64,000 bases of DNA, taken from assembly GCF_029227915.1 (NCBI RefSeq), contig NC_079879.1, forward strand, positions 34,230,501 through 34,294,500. Direction: 5' to 3'. Under the pieces are notes generated by a model. It ran no database searches, was not told the origin of the DNA, and saw nothing but the letters and a program-made list of their open reading frames with translations. The position numbers and the translations under genes were made by a program. This DNA comes from Hydractinia symbiolongicarpus. Lineage: Eukaryota > Cnidaria > Hydrozoa > Anthoathecata > Hydractiniidae. Of the stretch, positions 37,134-50,400 are shown piece by piece. Position 1 is the stretch's first letter. Every line of letters begins with the position of its first letter.

Positions 37134-38698
37134 CTGATTTTTGTAAAGGAAATTAAACACCAACAACAAAAATTTCTTTTTGTTACAGAGGAGGCTTATA
37201 TGACTGGTAACTTCTAAAACTCTTGTTGCCTGGTGACAGTATCTCAACAAATAACACATAACAGTTAGCGCATTTTGACAATTCGACAAATTGACCTTGA
37301 AAGAAACACTTGTAGAATTAAAATGTATGATGGTTCATGTGCAATTTAATTCAAAATGCATCTTTTAGTAATAAGCTAAATTTTACCAACGTTTCACGCA
37401 AATAAACCAACTGTGGTTGAATGTGCATCCATTTCAGCGCGTCATTTGAATCTGCAGATAAAACATTCTAGTGCAAATCGAACAGTAAACTGTCAAACAA
37501 AAAAGGTTGCTGAAGGTCCTTTTTGCATTGTAAATCTATTGCAACTTTCCAATATTATTTTTTTTTAATAAAAAAAAATGGAAAAAATAAAAAACCGATT
37601 TAGTATAATAGAAATGTTACTATGCATGAAAATGCAATTATCTGATATTAAGTTTTCTTGCCTAAAGATCTAATTTAATATTATAGATACTATAATTGAA
37701 AAGATACGAATAACCTGCAGGAACCAGCATGTCTTGTTTCTTTCAATAACACCTCATTTTTGGTTTCTTTAGTATATATATACTTCTAGTTTAATATAAA
37801 AAGATGGGATTGAAATTTTTACAAACCATAAAGAACATAAGTATTATCATTTAATCTTAAGGACATTAAAATTCTAAATTCTGGCATAATATTTTTGTGT
37901 ATACCTCATCAGATTATTAGGTGGTTAGAAATGTTTGGTTGTACACATTTTTTGCACATGTTAGAATTTTTTATTACTTAATTGCATGTCATGATCTAGT
38001 TATCATAACTAAATGGTTTCAATGATTCGGTTTTGGTTTGTTGCAATAAAAGACATTAATAAATTTTTTTTTTAACAGAAAACCTGTCAAAAGCAATACT
38101 TCTTCATTTTATTATTTTTTTTTCAGATTCTGCATTGCAAGAAGGTATGATGTTGACACCAATACAGCTTTTGTACATTATAGTTCTTTCTTTGCATGTC
38201 TTAGCATTCCTTGCATATATGCACTCTTTTAAAATAGTCCTTGGTTTAAATTAATCAACGTTTTACAATAAGTTCAGTTTCTAGAGCAAATCTGTCCATT
38301 TTCCTTCAATTTTCACAATCACTGTGAGGGTATTTATATTTAAAGAGATCCTAAATTAAAAAAGTTGACAATCCACAATTTATCATTTATAATAAAAAAT
38401 CTGCATTATATACATACAACATGTTTATATTATGTAAAATACATATAAAAAAATCTGAAAAACATGTACTCAATTTATGATAAAACCACCTTTAATGAAA
38501 GCAAGCTACATTAATTTTGGAAAAATTTGAAAAAAAAATCTATAAACAAATTGAGGCTAAATTCTGGAGTTTTTTTCTTCCTATTGAGAACAAAATAAGA
38601 AGGGTACCCATCCTCAGGTTATTTTTTTTAGGTCTGAAATAATTGTTTTACACAAAAACACTTTTTTTCCTCAAATCTGGATTTAGGTGTGTTGCCTG
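37134..38698. other. Upstream region of the CEP126-like gene, unresolved
   Basis: The missing 5' exon or exons of the minus-strand gene should lie here or beyond. One open stretch at 37454-37402 (minus) with splice-like ends has the wrong phase for the exon at 37133, so it is not annotated. Confidence 0.4.
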
Positions 38699-38930
38699 GA
38701 GTTGCAAACAAGTGTCCATATTTTCTGGAGTTACAAACAAGTGTCCAGACTTTCTGAAGTTACAAACAAGTGTCCATACTTTCTGGAGTTACAAACAAGT
38801 GTCCAGACTTTCTGAAGTTGCAAATTAGTGTCCAGACTTACTAGAGTTGCAAACAAGTGTCCAGACTTACTAGAGCTGCTAACAAGTGTTCAGACTTACT
38901 GGAGTTACGAATAAGTGTCCAGACTTACTG
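38699..38930. repeat. 29-bp minisatellite, 8 copies
   Basis: Units of GAGTTACAAACAAGTGTCCA plus GACTTTCTG, eight copies with drift toward GACTTACTG at the right end. It lies upstream of the CEP126-like gene and before the LINE. Confidence 0.93.
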
Positions 38931-39329
38931 GAAATCCAATATTATTTCACAAGTAGATTTGTCAGTTAGTCAAGAACGTTAAAACAATAAGAAGACAGTG
39001 TATACTTAAAAGCAGAAAATGGATGGAGTAATTAATTCTACATTGAATGCTGACATCTCCAAAATTTATAAAAATGAGTTTTTGTAAATGACACATAGAA
39101 TCTTGGAAATTTAGACCTAAAAATTACATCAGGAGGTCTTTAGATTGGTACATAACTACACAAAATAAGATTTTCCAATAGATCACATATTTCAAGATGC
39201 ATTGCAACAGAACTTTCATCCATATTGTAATACCTGTATACGCTTGTCATGCGAAATGGTAACTGCAGTAGCGAGACACACGGAATGCGGTAAATAAAGG
39301 ATAGGCGGACCCGTGGATTTTAGTTCAAC

Positions 39330-42117
39330 AACCAATTTTTAATGCCTCTTCTTGAGAAAGAGTCTTCTGAAAATAAGCCAATCTTTCTCCTTGGTGATTT
39401 TAATATTGACCCTCTCATGTCCGAATCGGTTAAAGAAGTTTCTGATTATATTAATATTACCTTCCAGTTTAATTTAATGCCTCATATAATTTTGCCCACA
39501 AGAGTCGCTGAATCTACCAGCACAATTATAGATAATATTTATTTTAACTCTGCCAAGTGGGATACTTTGTCTGGTAATATTATTAATTCAATATCTGATC
39601 ATTTCCACCCACTTCTTGGTGTTAAAAAATTTGTCTGCTGTCAATCCGGCTCATGTATCTAATGATATTTATGCTCATAACTGGAAAAAATTCAGTCATG
39701 ATGCCTTTCGACTGAACTACAATATACGGATTGGGATGCTAACTTCAACCAAGCACAGATGATCCCAATGTATTGTTTGATAATTTTTACAACAGTTTCA
39801 ATAGTCTTTTGGATAATGCGCTCCATGAAAAACTATGTGTAATAAAAAAAGAAAAAAATCCAATCCTTGGATTACTAATGGTATCCTTACCTCTATTACT
39901 AAAAGAGACCTTCTTCATAAATGTTTTTTAAGAGAAAAAGATCCATTTTTTAAGTCTCTATTGTTAGAGAGTTTCAAAAAGTACCGCAATAAAACTGTAA
40001 CTCTGTGTAGATTGAGCAAGAGTATTTTTTTCAATAAATATTTTAGTGATAACCACAAAAATATTGGCAACATTTGGAAAGGTGTTAAAAATATAATTTC
40101 TGTTCGTTCTTCTGCTTTTCCAACCTGTATGAACATTGATAACTTACTTGTCACTGATCCAGTGACAATTGCTAGCTCTTTTAATAATTATTTTTCATCA
40201 ATTCCTGACAATATAAGAATGGGCATCCCATTCACATCAAAACATTTCTCTTCCTTCTTAAAAGATTCTGTTCCTAATTCAATGTTTCTTTCACCAACTG
40301 ATGATATTGAAGTTCCCCATTGTATTTCTTGGACCTTGGTAAATCTTCTGGGCCATTTAGCATTCCTGCCCAAATTTTATCTATTGTTCAAACTGAATTA
40401 TCTGTTCCACTCTCTAAACTTATAAATTTGTCTTTTACTTCAGGCATTTTTCCTTCTAATTTAAAAACTGCCAGGGTTATCCCTATTCATAAAAAAGGAT
40501 CCAAATTGGAACTTAAAAATTATCGACCTATATCCTTACTTTCAAACATTGATAAGACATTTGAAAAACTTATATATAAACGGGTGTATGGGTTTCTTGA
40601 AGCTAACAATGTCCTTTATAAGCAACAATTTGGTTTCAGAAAAAAATACTCAACCTCTCAAACACTAATGAATATCTTTTAAAAAATTATGGATGCTCTT
40701 GATAAAGGAAATTATGCATGTGGAGTGTTTATTTATTCCCAGAAGGCTTTTGATACTTTTGATCATGAAATTCTGCTTACAAAGCTTCATCATTATGGAA
40801 TTCGTGGTAATGCTCTCTCTTTATTTAGGTCCTACTTAATAGGATGTCAACAATTTGTATCTTTAAATGGAGCTAGATCAGCAAATAATCTTACCAGACA
40901 TGGTGTCCCTCAAGGCTCTGTTTTAGGACCACTTTTACTTTTAATTTATATAAACGACTTAAATTTGTGCAATTAACTACTCTATGGTACACTACTTTGC
41001 CGAAGATACAAACCTTCTGCATTTCAGTGACTCTTTAAAACAACTGGCCAAACAAATGAATTTAGACCTCAAGCTTCTCTGCCATTGGCTGAATGCTAAT
41101 AAGATTTCTCTTAATTCTAGCAAGACAGAGTACATTATATTTAAACATGCACATAATTCTCTTAATTATGATTTTAGGCTTCTCATCAGTGGTAAAAGGC
41201 TTATGCCTAGTGGTTCTATTAAATTTCTTGGTGTTCTATTAGATTCTGATTTAAGCTGGAAGACTCAGATCAAAAATACTGTTGCCAAGCTCAAGAGGGC
41301 TAATGGAGCTTTAGCTAAACTTCGTCATTTTGTGCCTCAAAATGACCTTATGCTAGTCTACTATGCCATTTTTCATTCCCACCTGCAATATTGCAATCAA
41401 CTTTGGGGTCAACCAAACAGTCTTGATGTTAATCGTATTGCTGTTTTGCAAAATTTTGCTATCAGACTAATGACTTTTGAATCTCGAAGAGCATCATCTA
41501 GTATCATCTATGGCAATCTGGACATCCTCAAATTCAATGATATTGTCCAGTGTCAGAACATTCTGTTTTTGCATAAGCTCTTTCATAATAAAATGTCTGC
41601 TACTATCCAGAATACTTTTGTGGTTGACTTCAACCATTCCCAGAGCACTTGTGCAGAAAAGGCTGGATTGATCAATCTTCCTACTGTCAATATCGTTTGT
41701 TTTGGTAAAAATTCTATTAGATTTAACACCATTAAATCCTGGAATAAGATACAGACATCAATAACTAAAAAAATTGTTTCCATAGATTACTTTGGTCTTA
41801 AAAGTGATCTAAAGAAGTATTTAATTGCCTCTTAATAATTTGTAACAAATTTTCCCTTTGTTCTCACACGGTTCATTTATCTGGTGAATATATATGTTCG
41901 TGCCGTCTTGTGTGTCCTGTGCCGTCTATTGTACTTGTCCAAGGGTGGCCTTATCCTCGTCTTAGCTTCTGCTACTAGGTAAGGTCTCCCTTCAAAAATA
42001 GTTTTTGTTGTTGTTTTTTCTCTCTCTTCATATTACCAATTTATTTAATTATTTGAACTGAAGAGCTATTTTTGATTAATAAAATTATCTTATCTTATCT
42101 TATCTATCTTATCTATA
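39330..42117 (+). mobile_element. Dead, 5'-truncated CR1/L2-like non-LTR retrotransposon (LINE)
   Basis: The fragment begins inside the endonuclease (FLLGDFNIDPL near 39390), passes through the linker (NPWITNGILTSI at about 39855) and a full reverse-transcriptase domain ([43 protein letters not shown]), then the C-terminal domain (LGVLLDSDLSWKTQIK, LQYCNQLWG) ending TAA at 41835. The 3' end is an A-poor tail of repeated ATCTT units at 42085-42117, as in CR1/L2 elements. It is inactive: a frame change near 40330, stops at 40680 and 40974, and the catalytic F-A-D-D box reads FAEDT at about 41000, losing the first catalytic Asp. It lies between the CEP126-like and TRIM genes. Confidence 0.9.
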
Positions 42118-42597
42118 GTTTACCAAATTTGCCTCCATTTAATTTAGTTTTGGTACCTGTCCAACTATACAGCTAAGGATTGTTATCTTAACTAACAAAT
42201 CATATAAACTTACAGTGTTAAGCAAAAATTGGGCACATAGGGATGTCAATGTAACATTATTTGTTGATTTCATGTATATACCTTTGGTTTATTAATTTTG
42301 TAAATTAAACACATAAAAAATTGGAGTGGTTTTGATGTTACATGAACTTACATAACTTAAATCATGAGCAGACAAACTTTTTTTATAGGTAGTTAGATAT
42401 AAAATGTTGGTATAACGTTATACACTTCCACTTTATCATTTTCATTCTCTGAAGAAGTACAGTGTAATGATCTTTAGTTTCATGATTGCCACAATTTGGG
42501 AAATTTAGTTACAATACAACCAAATTAAGTTTCAGTAATGTGGCTTTTGTAGAGCTGCTGTTCTCTGCATCTAAAATTTTTAAACAATGTATTACAC

Positions 42598-43005
42598 TTG
42601 GATTTCAAATTGCTGCATTGCCCAACAATAAATAACTATACAGAGTATAGCTGAAGATAGATAGATGTGCATATTTTACATGGCTAGCCTCAAAAATATC
42701 GAGGGATATACCCTGTCTATTATTTCCAGGAGGGGCCATGGCTTAGATGGAGAGTCCTAGAGTATTTAATGCTCATTTTGAGCTACGCAGACCCAATTAG
42801 TAGGGCCCACGCTCTACTAGACAACTCCCGGCAATATCCAACGGCTCACACAGTGTGCCATCTCCCCAATTTCCCTCACATGGCTTGGGTTAACCCGGGG
42901 CTATGGTAACATTCACTCGCCCATGTTGAATTGCCGTCAAGAGGAATCGAACCCCGGTCTCCCGCACAGAGTACGAAAGCTATAACCACTAATCTACGGC
43001 GCCAC
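42598..43005 (-). mobile_element. tRNA-derived SINE, copy 1, with 15-bp target duplication
   Basis: Read on the minus strand from 43005: GGCGCCGTAGATTAGTGGTT gives a tRNA-like head with an A box (TAGTGGTTATAGC). The B box GGGTTCGATTCC follows 40 bases on. A conserved body (including ATGAGCATTAAATACTCTAG) then ends in ATCTATCTATC near 42655. A further stretch of about 55 bases not shared with copy 2 follows, to 42598. The 15-base direct repeat AACAATGTATTACAC flanks the whole unit at 42583-42597 and 43006-43020. Polymerase III transcription and LINE-driven insertion are the established behaviour of such elements. The ATCT-type tail resembles the end of the nearby LINE, a possible partner. Confidence 0.82.
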
Positions 43006-43020
43006 AACAATGTATTACAC

Positions 43021-44435
43021 AATGTATGAAACAAGCCAAAGACACAGAAGTTTTGAATTCCAAAAGAAAAATGCCTGGGGTTACTGTTTATATAAACTTA
43101 TTGTTGACAATTTTAATTTTACTACTAATTCTTACAGACAACAAACTAGTAACAGCTGTAGAGAAACTACATAGGAGCTAAATAGTTTTGATATTGATAG
43201 TTAATTTATGGCTAAAGAAGTATTATAATCATGACAGTTGCGTTATTGGTTCTTAACTTATGCCATTTGTTTATTTGCTGTTTATGGTGTTAATTATTTA
43301 TGGTTGAATGTAATTGTTATGTTGAAGAATTAAATTATTTATTAGTCCACTTACAAGAACTACACACACACTGTTATCTGTTGTGAACATTGACGTATAA
43401 TTTTCTTCACCGCATGCAAAACCTCCCCTCTGACAAGCAATTTTTTTCTTGGCAATTTATGTCTCCGGTCACACCAATAAATCCCCCCCCCTGACCATAT
43501 CTAAGTAAGTCTCTGACCTACTAAAAAATATCAGTTCAGTTCAGTTCATTACATTGTTTATATGGGGAAAGAAATCTGATTTCATAAAGTCTAAGTAATA
43601 TCTCTTTAATAATGGCCGTATTTTTTGTCTCTGCACGGACACCCCACTGTGTTAGAAAGACGTGCTACTGAAAAACAAACATCAAATGCTATATATTTTT
43701 GTCCACTTTTTGTTGCGATGGACAAATTTGAAGGACGGTCAAACCGTGGACTTTTCCACAGACTAACAACTTAAATACATAACCTAATAAAAAGTTAGAT
43801 AGATCTAAAAATATAGAACAGTCGTCAGTGCATGACAAAAAGATTTGGTATGGAACATTTGGCTTCTCAAATTCTGCCTCCAGTCTGGGATGAAGAGGAG
43901 ACTATGGTTGACAAGTGAATTTTGACAAGTTCTAGCTAAGTGGGTAGAAATAAGAAACACTGTAAATCATTGCTTGGGTTATCTTAGAAATTTAGCATTC
44001 ATTCTTCTAATAGGTTTTTGAACATGATTGTAGTAGCCATTAGCTCTAGTTTTCATGTTTTCATCAAATATCTTAATTTAAGGTTTTATGAAAATAATAA
44101 ATATTTCCGTAGTTAGAAACAACAAATAGCTACCCATAGTCTATAGCATAGTTTTTAGCCATCCCTAGTTGGATTTTGTCTAGCTTTCATGTTTCCATCC
44201 AAAACAAGACAAATGTAAACATTTGGAGTGAAAATTTACAACCTCGCAAACTGTTAATATTTTATTAGGCGCATAATCGATCTGGAAAAACAAAACAAAT
44301 CACGACTATGTTCTGCAATTTTCATTCTGATTTTTATTCATACATGGCTGTACGTACCATAATAATCTAAGTATTGCATTAGTTTTGTAAAATAATCAAT
44401 GTTTGTCCACGCCTCGTTCGATATTCCAAACAAAT
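43021..44435. other. Intergenic region before the TRIM gene
   Basis: 1.4 kb, AT-rich, presumably holding the TRIM promoter. No TATA-type core element could be assigned with confidence. A 22-codon ATG frame at 43850-43918 is noted only as a rejected item. Confidence 0.45.
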
Positions 44436-47400
44436 ATGGCAGCTAGAATGTCAACAGCGTGTAAGCTTTGCTACGATAAATATTCGCTAAAACAGCCGGA
44501 AAAAGCTCCAAGAAAGTTACAATGTAATCATATATTTTGCACAGGTACATCTCTATATATATTTATTTTTTCTAATGTATGGTTTATTTCGTATTATTTA
44601 AATTTATGTACATCTTTGGTGAGAAAGAAAGAGGAAAAAAGTCTTGTCCTGTCGTGTGAGTGTGTTGCAAAAGGAGAAGCGATATAGCTAGTTAGCGGCC
44701 TGTTTCAGCCTAAAAATTTCATTTTTGAAAAGATTTGTGAAATGTAGCGTATACCGTATTACGCGATTATCTAGCGACGATTTGGCATTTCCACTCTGGC
44801 TACATAGCTAACTTTGTATGCTATCCCTCAAAACACTAAAATGGAATCAGTTGAGATGTTCTGCCAAGATTGTGAAAACGCCCTGTTTATATAACGCCAT
44901 TGTCTAAAAAAGGTTTGGTTAGCGTCATTTCTAATTACAAAAGTGATTTGGTAGGTCGGATAAAAATTTTTCCCTAAAAATTACAAAAATACTAGCTATA
45001 TTTCTCAGCTATATTTTGTTATTTGTTTTAAATTTAGGCCAGCTGCATTTTTAGCCTCTGTTTCAAGTTCCATTTTTATCAATCAACGTCGTTCCCATTG
45101 TTTTCGCTTGTATTGCTGTATAAAGGCCACCATAAAAAATATGTTGTGTTCGCATCCTATAAAGACCCCGCAAATATCAGTCGGTCCGGCGGTCAGGCGT
45201 ATTTTTTCCTGTGATTTTCAGATCGTAGCAAGCAAATTCGTTCCCAGGGCCAAGACAGTATAGTGCCACTCGACATCATTTGTAGACCACTTTTTGTCTG
45301 TCTGTAATAATAATAATAATAATAATAAATATTTAAAGCGGCTAGCCCAGAAAATCACAAAAACCTATAGTTAGTGGATTGTTTCCACTGGGGGCCACTA
45401 ATCTGTCAGTAGTTTTTGTCAATTTTGCATAAATTAGTTCTGGCGAAAAAAAATTCTTTTTCCCTGGTTTTTTTCCCACTTACCGACTCGGATTTTTATT
45501 ACCAAAAGTGAGTCCATCGGTCAACATATTTTTTATGACGGCCAAATGCAAAGCAGGAAAATATAGCACTGAGTAGCGCAGCTTGGTTCCCTTTCGAAAT
45601 AATATTAGGACGTAACAACCGTAATTCGAAGGACGGCTGAAAAGGAGAGCAATGCTTTGATTGGAGAATTATCTAATAATACATGGATTGAGACAACAAA
45701 ACCAAAACGTCCATATGGTAAGAATAAGAGAATACAAACAAATATCAATCTTATGAATAGTTGTTAAACATGTTCTTTACACAACCAGCTATTTCGTCGT
45801 ACATTTCTCCATTCACCATTTTCTGCGCAAACCAAATGTGCCCAGAGTTTACATATATCGCAATCAACCCACTTCACAATTTGTCTACACCTGGGTGGAT
45901 CCTCACTATTGCAAATGCTACAACTTTCATCATCTGCATTTTGTGTGCCACTCTTTACGTCAACCTCCTTTTTCTTTGCAGAGTTTTCCTTTCCACTTGC
46001 TTGTTCCCTGTCACAGCTTCTAACACCATCGCTGTCTTTTGATGTCGATTTTCTTGTTTCTTCATTGCATCATTTTTTTTTTGATAGTGGAAGAGTGACG
46101 ATGGTTTCTGCTTTTGTTGAAATCTCTGGTGTGTTATTTTCCACATTAACAACTTCGTGATTTTTAGCTGGTGCTTTTTATTTGATGCCACTGCAAACTT
46201 CTTTCAAGTTCAGTTCAATGCACACAGATAAACAGTTGCATACATCTCTGTTTTTCTTCGAAAAGAGACCTGGTCAATTTCTTTGACACAACGGTGCACA
46301 CAAAAAGGCTTGTCAGAGATCTGGATCCATAGTACGCTGATTCAATTAAGGATGAACACTTAATATGAGTAGCAGTGTAATATATTCCACACTCTAAGTG
46401 CACGAAAATATCATATCTTCCAATCTTCTTTCATCTTCATTTTGTCACTTTCTATCCAAGGAAAAGATACACCTATCCTTACCACATACTGCACATTTCA
46501 TGGTGGTTACGACTCGACTGTTCAAGCATAATCTCTTTCTAGTGCAAGTCCCTGCAAGCCATTGTTGAGTAGGGACATGCATCTCTCTGCTGGATTTATG
46601 TATGATTGATGCGGTGCGCAACGGCCAACGTTTAGAATGTCGAATTTCCCAACCGAAATAATGTAAGTAGTGTACATTGCACTTACAAAAATTTGATGCA
46701 GTGGTCTGGACCGCCATCAGTAAACAGGCACAAGTAGGGTGGTAGTATATCATGTTTCTTTAGTACATGGTACAATTCAACCACATGCCGCATTGGACTT
46801 GACGGCTAAAAAACTGCATCTTTTAAACTAACATAAATTTGTCCTGAATAAAAGGACTCATTTGCAGAATCTGGAATGTCAGAGATGAGATCAACAGATG
46901 GGGTGATGTTTGCCACGTGATAATCGTGATCTGAAGCAGTCAGCACAACATCTTTATTTGTTAACGCTTTTCTGTTGTGACTAGTGGCAGCTTCTGGACA
47001 CCCAGGCTCACCCACTGGGAATTTAGCTTTATCATCCATGAAGACCATGCTACAATGCTATTTATTTGCCACAACCCATTCTCTCAAATTCCTAAAATAA
47101 GAAGTGATTTAAGAAATAAATGAGAACTTCTGTAAATGTAAATATCAAACGTTGACCCGTGCACAGTTTGTTGTTTAGTCATAAGTAAGTAAACTTACTG
47201 AAAATACGCATTCATGTAATGTGAATCTTCATGATCTTTGCTTATTTGTCTCTGTTGCACCTTAGCCACAATATCGAAATGACTAGTATATGACTTTGCT
47301 GTTTGACAATTACTGGAAGGTGGGCAAAATTAGTAACGCACTGTTGTCCCTGAAGGCATTAGGACATCCATTCCCTTTTCTTTTAATCGCAATTTGACCT

Positions 47401-50400
47401 TTATGAAGAAAGTTATTTTAATAAGTATATGTACATATCAGCTGGCCATTAAACAACAAACAAAACTGCAAAATCGTTGTTGCCCACGAATGGTGTTTTT
47501 TAAACAACAAAAGAAAAAAAATCAGGCATGCCTAATGAAGCTAAAATGAACCGTAAAGCTCACCTATAAGACTTGGAACAGAGACTGCTACGGGCATTTG
47601 TGCTGTTTGTGTTAAACTCGCAATATGTGTATGACTAACCTGTAGGTTATCTTCACAGTTTTCCTAATAACGCAACACCAAATAAACCCAATTGATTTAC
47701 TCACAACACAATATATACCACTATTATAAACACAATGATTTTACCAGCAAGATTGGTTTAACACAAGTAAACCCCACCACCAATTGATTCTTATTAGTAA
47801 TCGCCTAGAATGGAAGATTAACAATCTCCCTCTATTTTATTTTCTGCACGTTGTTCAGTTTATGCTGCTATGGGAGGAATTTATAGCAACTCCTACTCGC
47901 TTAGTATAGTGGTCCTGGGGAGAAATTGGCTTTTCACCAATGCCCTCTACTATACAAGTCTTGATCAAACAGTTACCGAAGACTATTCTTTCTTGGGTCC
48001 TTAGTTGTGTGATGCCAAGTGCTAAGTGGTGTTTCAGCAATGAATTCTGAAAAATAATACTCAAAAAAAACTTTATAATAAAACATTTGATTGGTCACTA
48101 ATACTCATCATGACCATTTTGTAGCACATTTAGTAGAAGTGTGCTAATTGCTCCTTGCTCTGTTAACACATCTGCTAACTGATGTTTGGTGGGAATTCAC
48201 TTCAATATAACTTCCTTTTGATTGATGCTCTGTCTGAGAGAAGCCATGTCAACTCTTAATCGCTTATCTTCTAAAGCTTTTGTTGAATATGCAGCTTCAT
48301 ACAAAGATTTGTTATCTGTGTAGCACAAGATACCTTCTAGATCTGTCTTCACAATTTCCATTATTACATTTTTCACCCAGATACATGCATCAATACCATT
48401 AACAAGTGCTAAGGTTTCTGCTGCAAGTGTGCTACGCACAACTCTCTTAATCTTTTTTGACTGTCATGTGATGAGTGTCATGGTGTTCTCAACACCTTTA
48501 AGAAAAACAAAAATTCCACTTTGAGAGCTTCCGTCATGTATATAGATTTCCAAATGAGGCATCAGCGTACAAGATTAATTGTAATGGAGGTTTCAACTTC
48601 CAAAATTTTAGGCAAATATCAGGATCCAATTTCAACTTCTTTACCAATTTATTAGCTCTCATAACATCACCAACATTTGCACGGTTTAACGTTGTGCTTA
48701 ACTGACAAACATCAAAAGAAATATCTGGCTTTGATTGAGAAAATACCCAATTTAATTGACCACAAATACATCGAAACTTAGATTGCTCTTCATGTGAGAG
48801 TTCTTGATGTTTGTTTTTGGTGCTTTGAATCTCAACCTGTTCCATGCTTGCCACATATTTGCTTTGGTCATACTCATAAGAACTATTGAATTGTTGTATG
48901 TTGACTCCAACATATTTAAAATTACTGCAATTCTCTGACCCAACCCGAAATATTTTTCTAATGGATGCAATGACTTTTACTTGAAAATCTTCTGATCCTC
49001 CCCAAAGAAAATCATCAACATGTATTACGATCAATCCTTGACAACAGTCATCTTGAACCCAATAAAATAAAGCCTCATCAAATAAAGACATTTTCATTCC
49101 CAAATCCAATTAACTGTTCCTTTACTCGTAAATACCAAGCTCTTGAAGCATCAGCAAGGCCATACATTACTTTATTCAATTTCCAAAGAACCCCTATTAC
49201 GTTTGCTTTCTTTGGGGGCTTTATAATTACTTCTCTATCAATCGGGTTACCTTAAAGAAATGCTGTTTTGACATCTAAGGTGTGGCATTCCCATTCGTTA
49301 GTTGCTAACATTGTGAGTACAATTCGCAAACTTTCTTTTAAAAACGTTGGGGAGTCTTTAGTCAGATTTTGAACCTCCTCTTCTTCAAAACCTCTTATGA
49401 CCAAACGAGCTTTAACAATTTTGTTGCCCTCTATATTTTCTGTTGTGATTACCCATCTTGTGGATATTGTAGATTGACTTCTGTCTTCAACAGTGGAGAA
49501 AACATTGTTGTACAGTTGGTTAATTCTTGAAATTTCGCATGCAAGACCTCGTCTTCAATAGTTGGTTTTATCGCCAATAATACTTCTTCAGTGTCATTGG
49601 CTTCAACAACTGGTTGCCATTCACTCACACATCTTTTGAAATCTAACCAATTAATTTCACCTGTGTCTTCATTTTGCACATTTAAACGGCTGCCATATTG
49701 TCTGCCTTCTTTTCCTTTTCTACTCACTTTACCTGCTCTGCTGTGAACTAATCCTTTAATCCACTCACTGTCTGGAGTTAGCTTATAGGTGATTCTGGTT
49801 TTTAACTTTGGTATTCCTTGAAATATAGAGGTATTGCCTTTTTTTTCATTGACTGCGGTTTCACTATTTGATGTTTCATTAGATCTTTCCTCTATTGTTG
49901 TCCCATTGGTTTGTGAATTATCAATGGCTGCATCCTCAGTTACTGATGCTTCTGTTACTGGTACTTCTGTAGTATTACTTTCAAGATCAACTATGTCAAA
50001 AATTTTGTCTTTTGGTGAAACACAGTTGTCCAACTGCATAGTTGTTACTTCTGGGCTCTCTTTAGAGTCTTGTGATGGTTTCTGTGAATGTACTACTTGA
50101 TTTACCTTTTGCAACCGACAAATGTGGACTCTCACATAACTTCCACCATGCTTGACAAGTACTTGTTTATTTTCTTGTCCAATTACAGTGCCTGGTCCAT
50201 GCCATTTTTCTCTGTCTTTTCTTTATAAAAGACTTTATCTCCAGTTACATACTGCACATCATTATAACACTGGACATTATGCCGCAATGTTCTACGTATT
50301 CTTTCAGAAGATTCTGCTGCTATGAATACTCTTCGTGATGCATGCATCACAGCAAGGTTATGGGCCACAGTCTTACTTGAAACTGTATCATTCATGGCTG

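Noticed and set aside
37402-37454. Minus-strand exon candidate ending YLRETL
   Set aside because: Ends phase 0 but the next exon (37133) requires phase 2; a 50-base open frame is likely by chance.
43850-43918. 22-codon peptide MEHLASQILPPVWDEEETMV, faintly like the ILPP-W segment of axonemal dynein light chain p28
   Set aside because: Too short, no flanking exons, and the resemblance covers only a few residues.
47564-47639. Minus-strand exon with consensus splice ends reading SHTHIASLTQTAQMPVAV
   Set aside because: May belong to the DDE element, but its phase does not join the next coding block and it may overlap the Copia LTR; not annotated.
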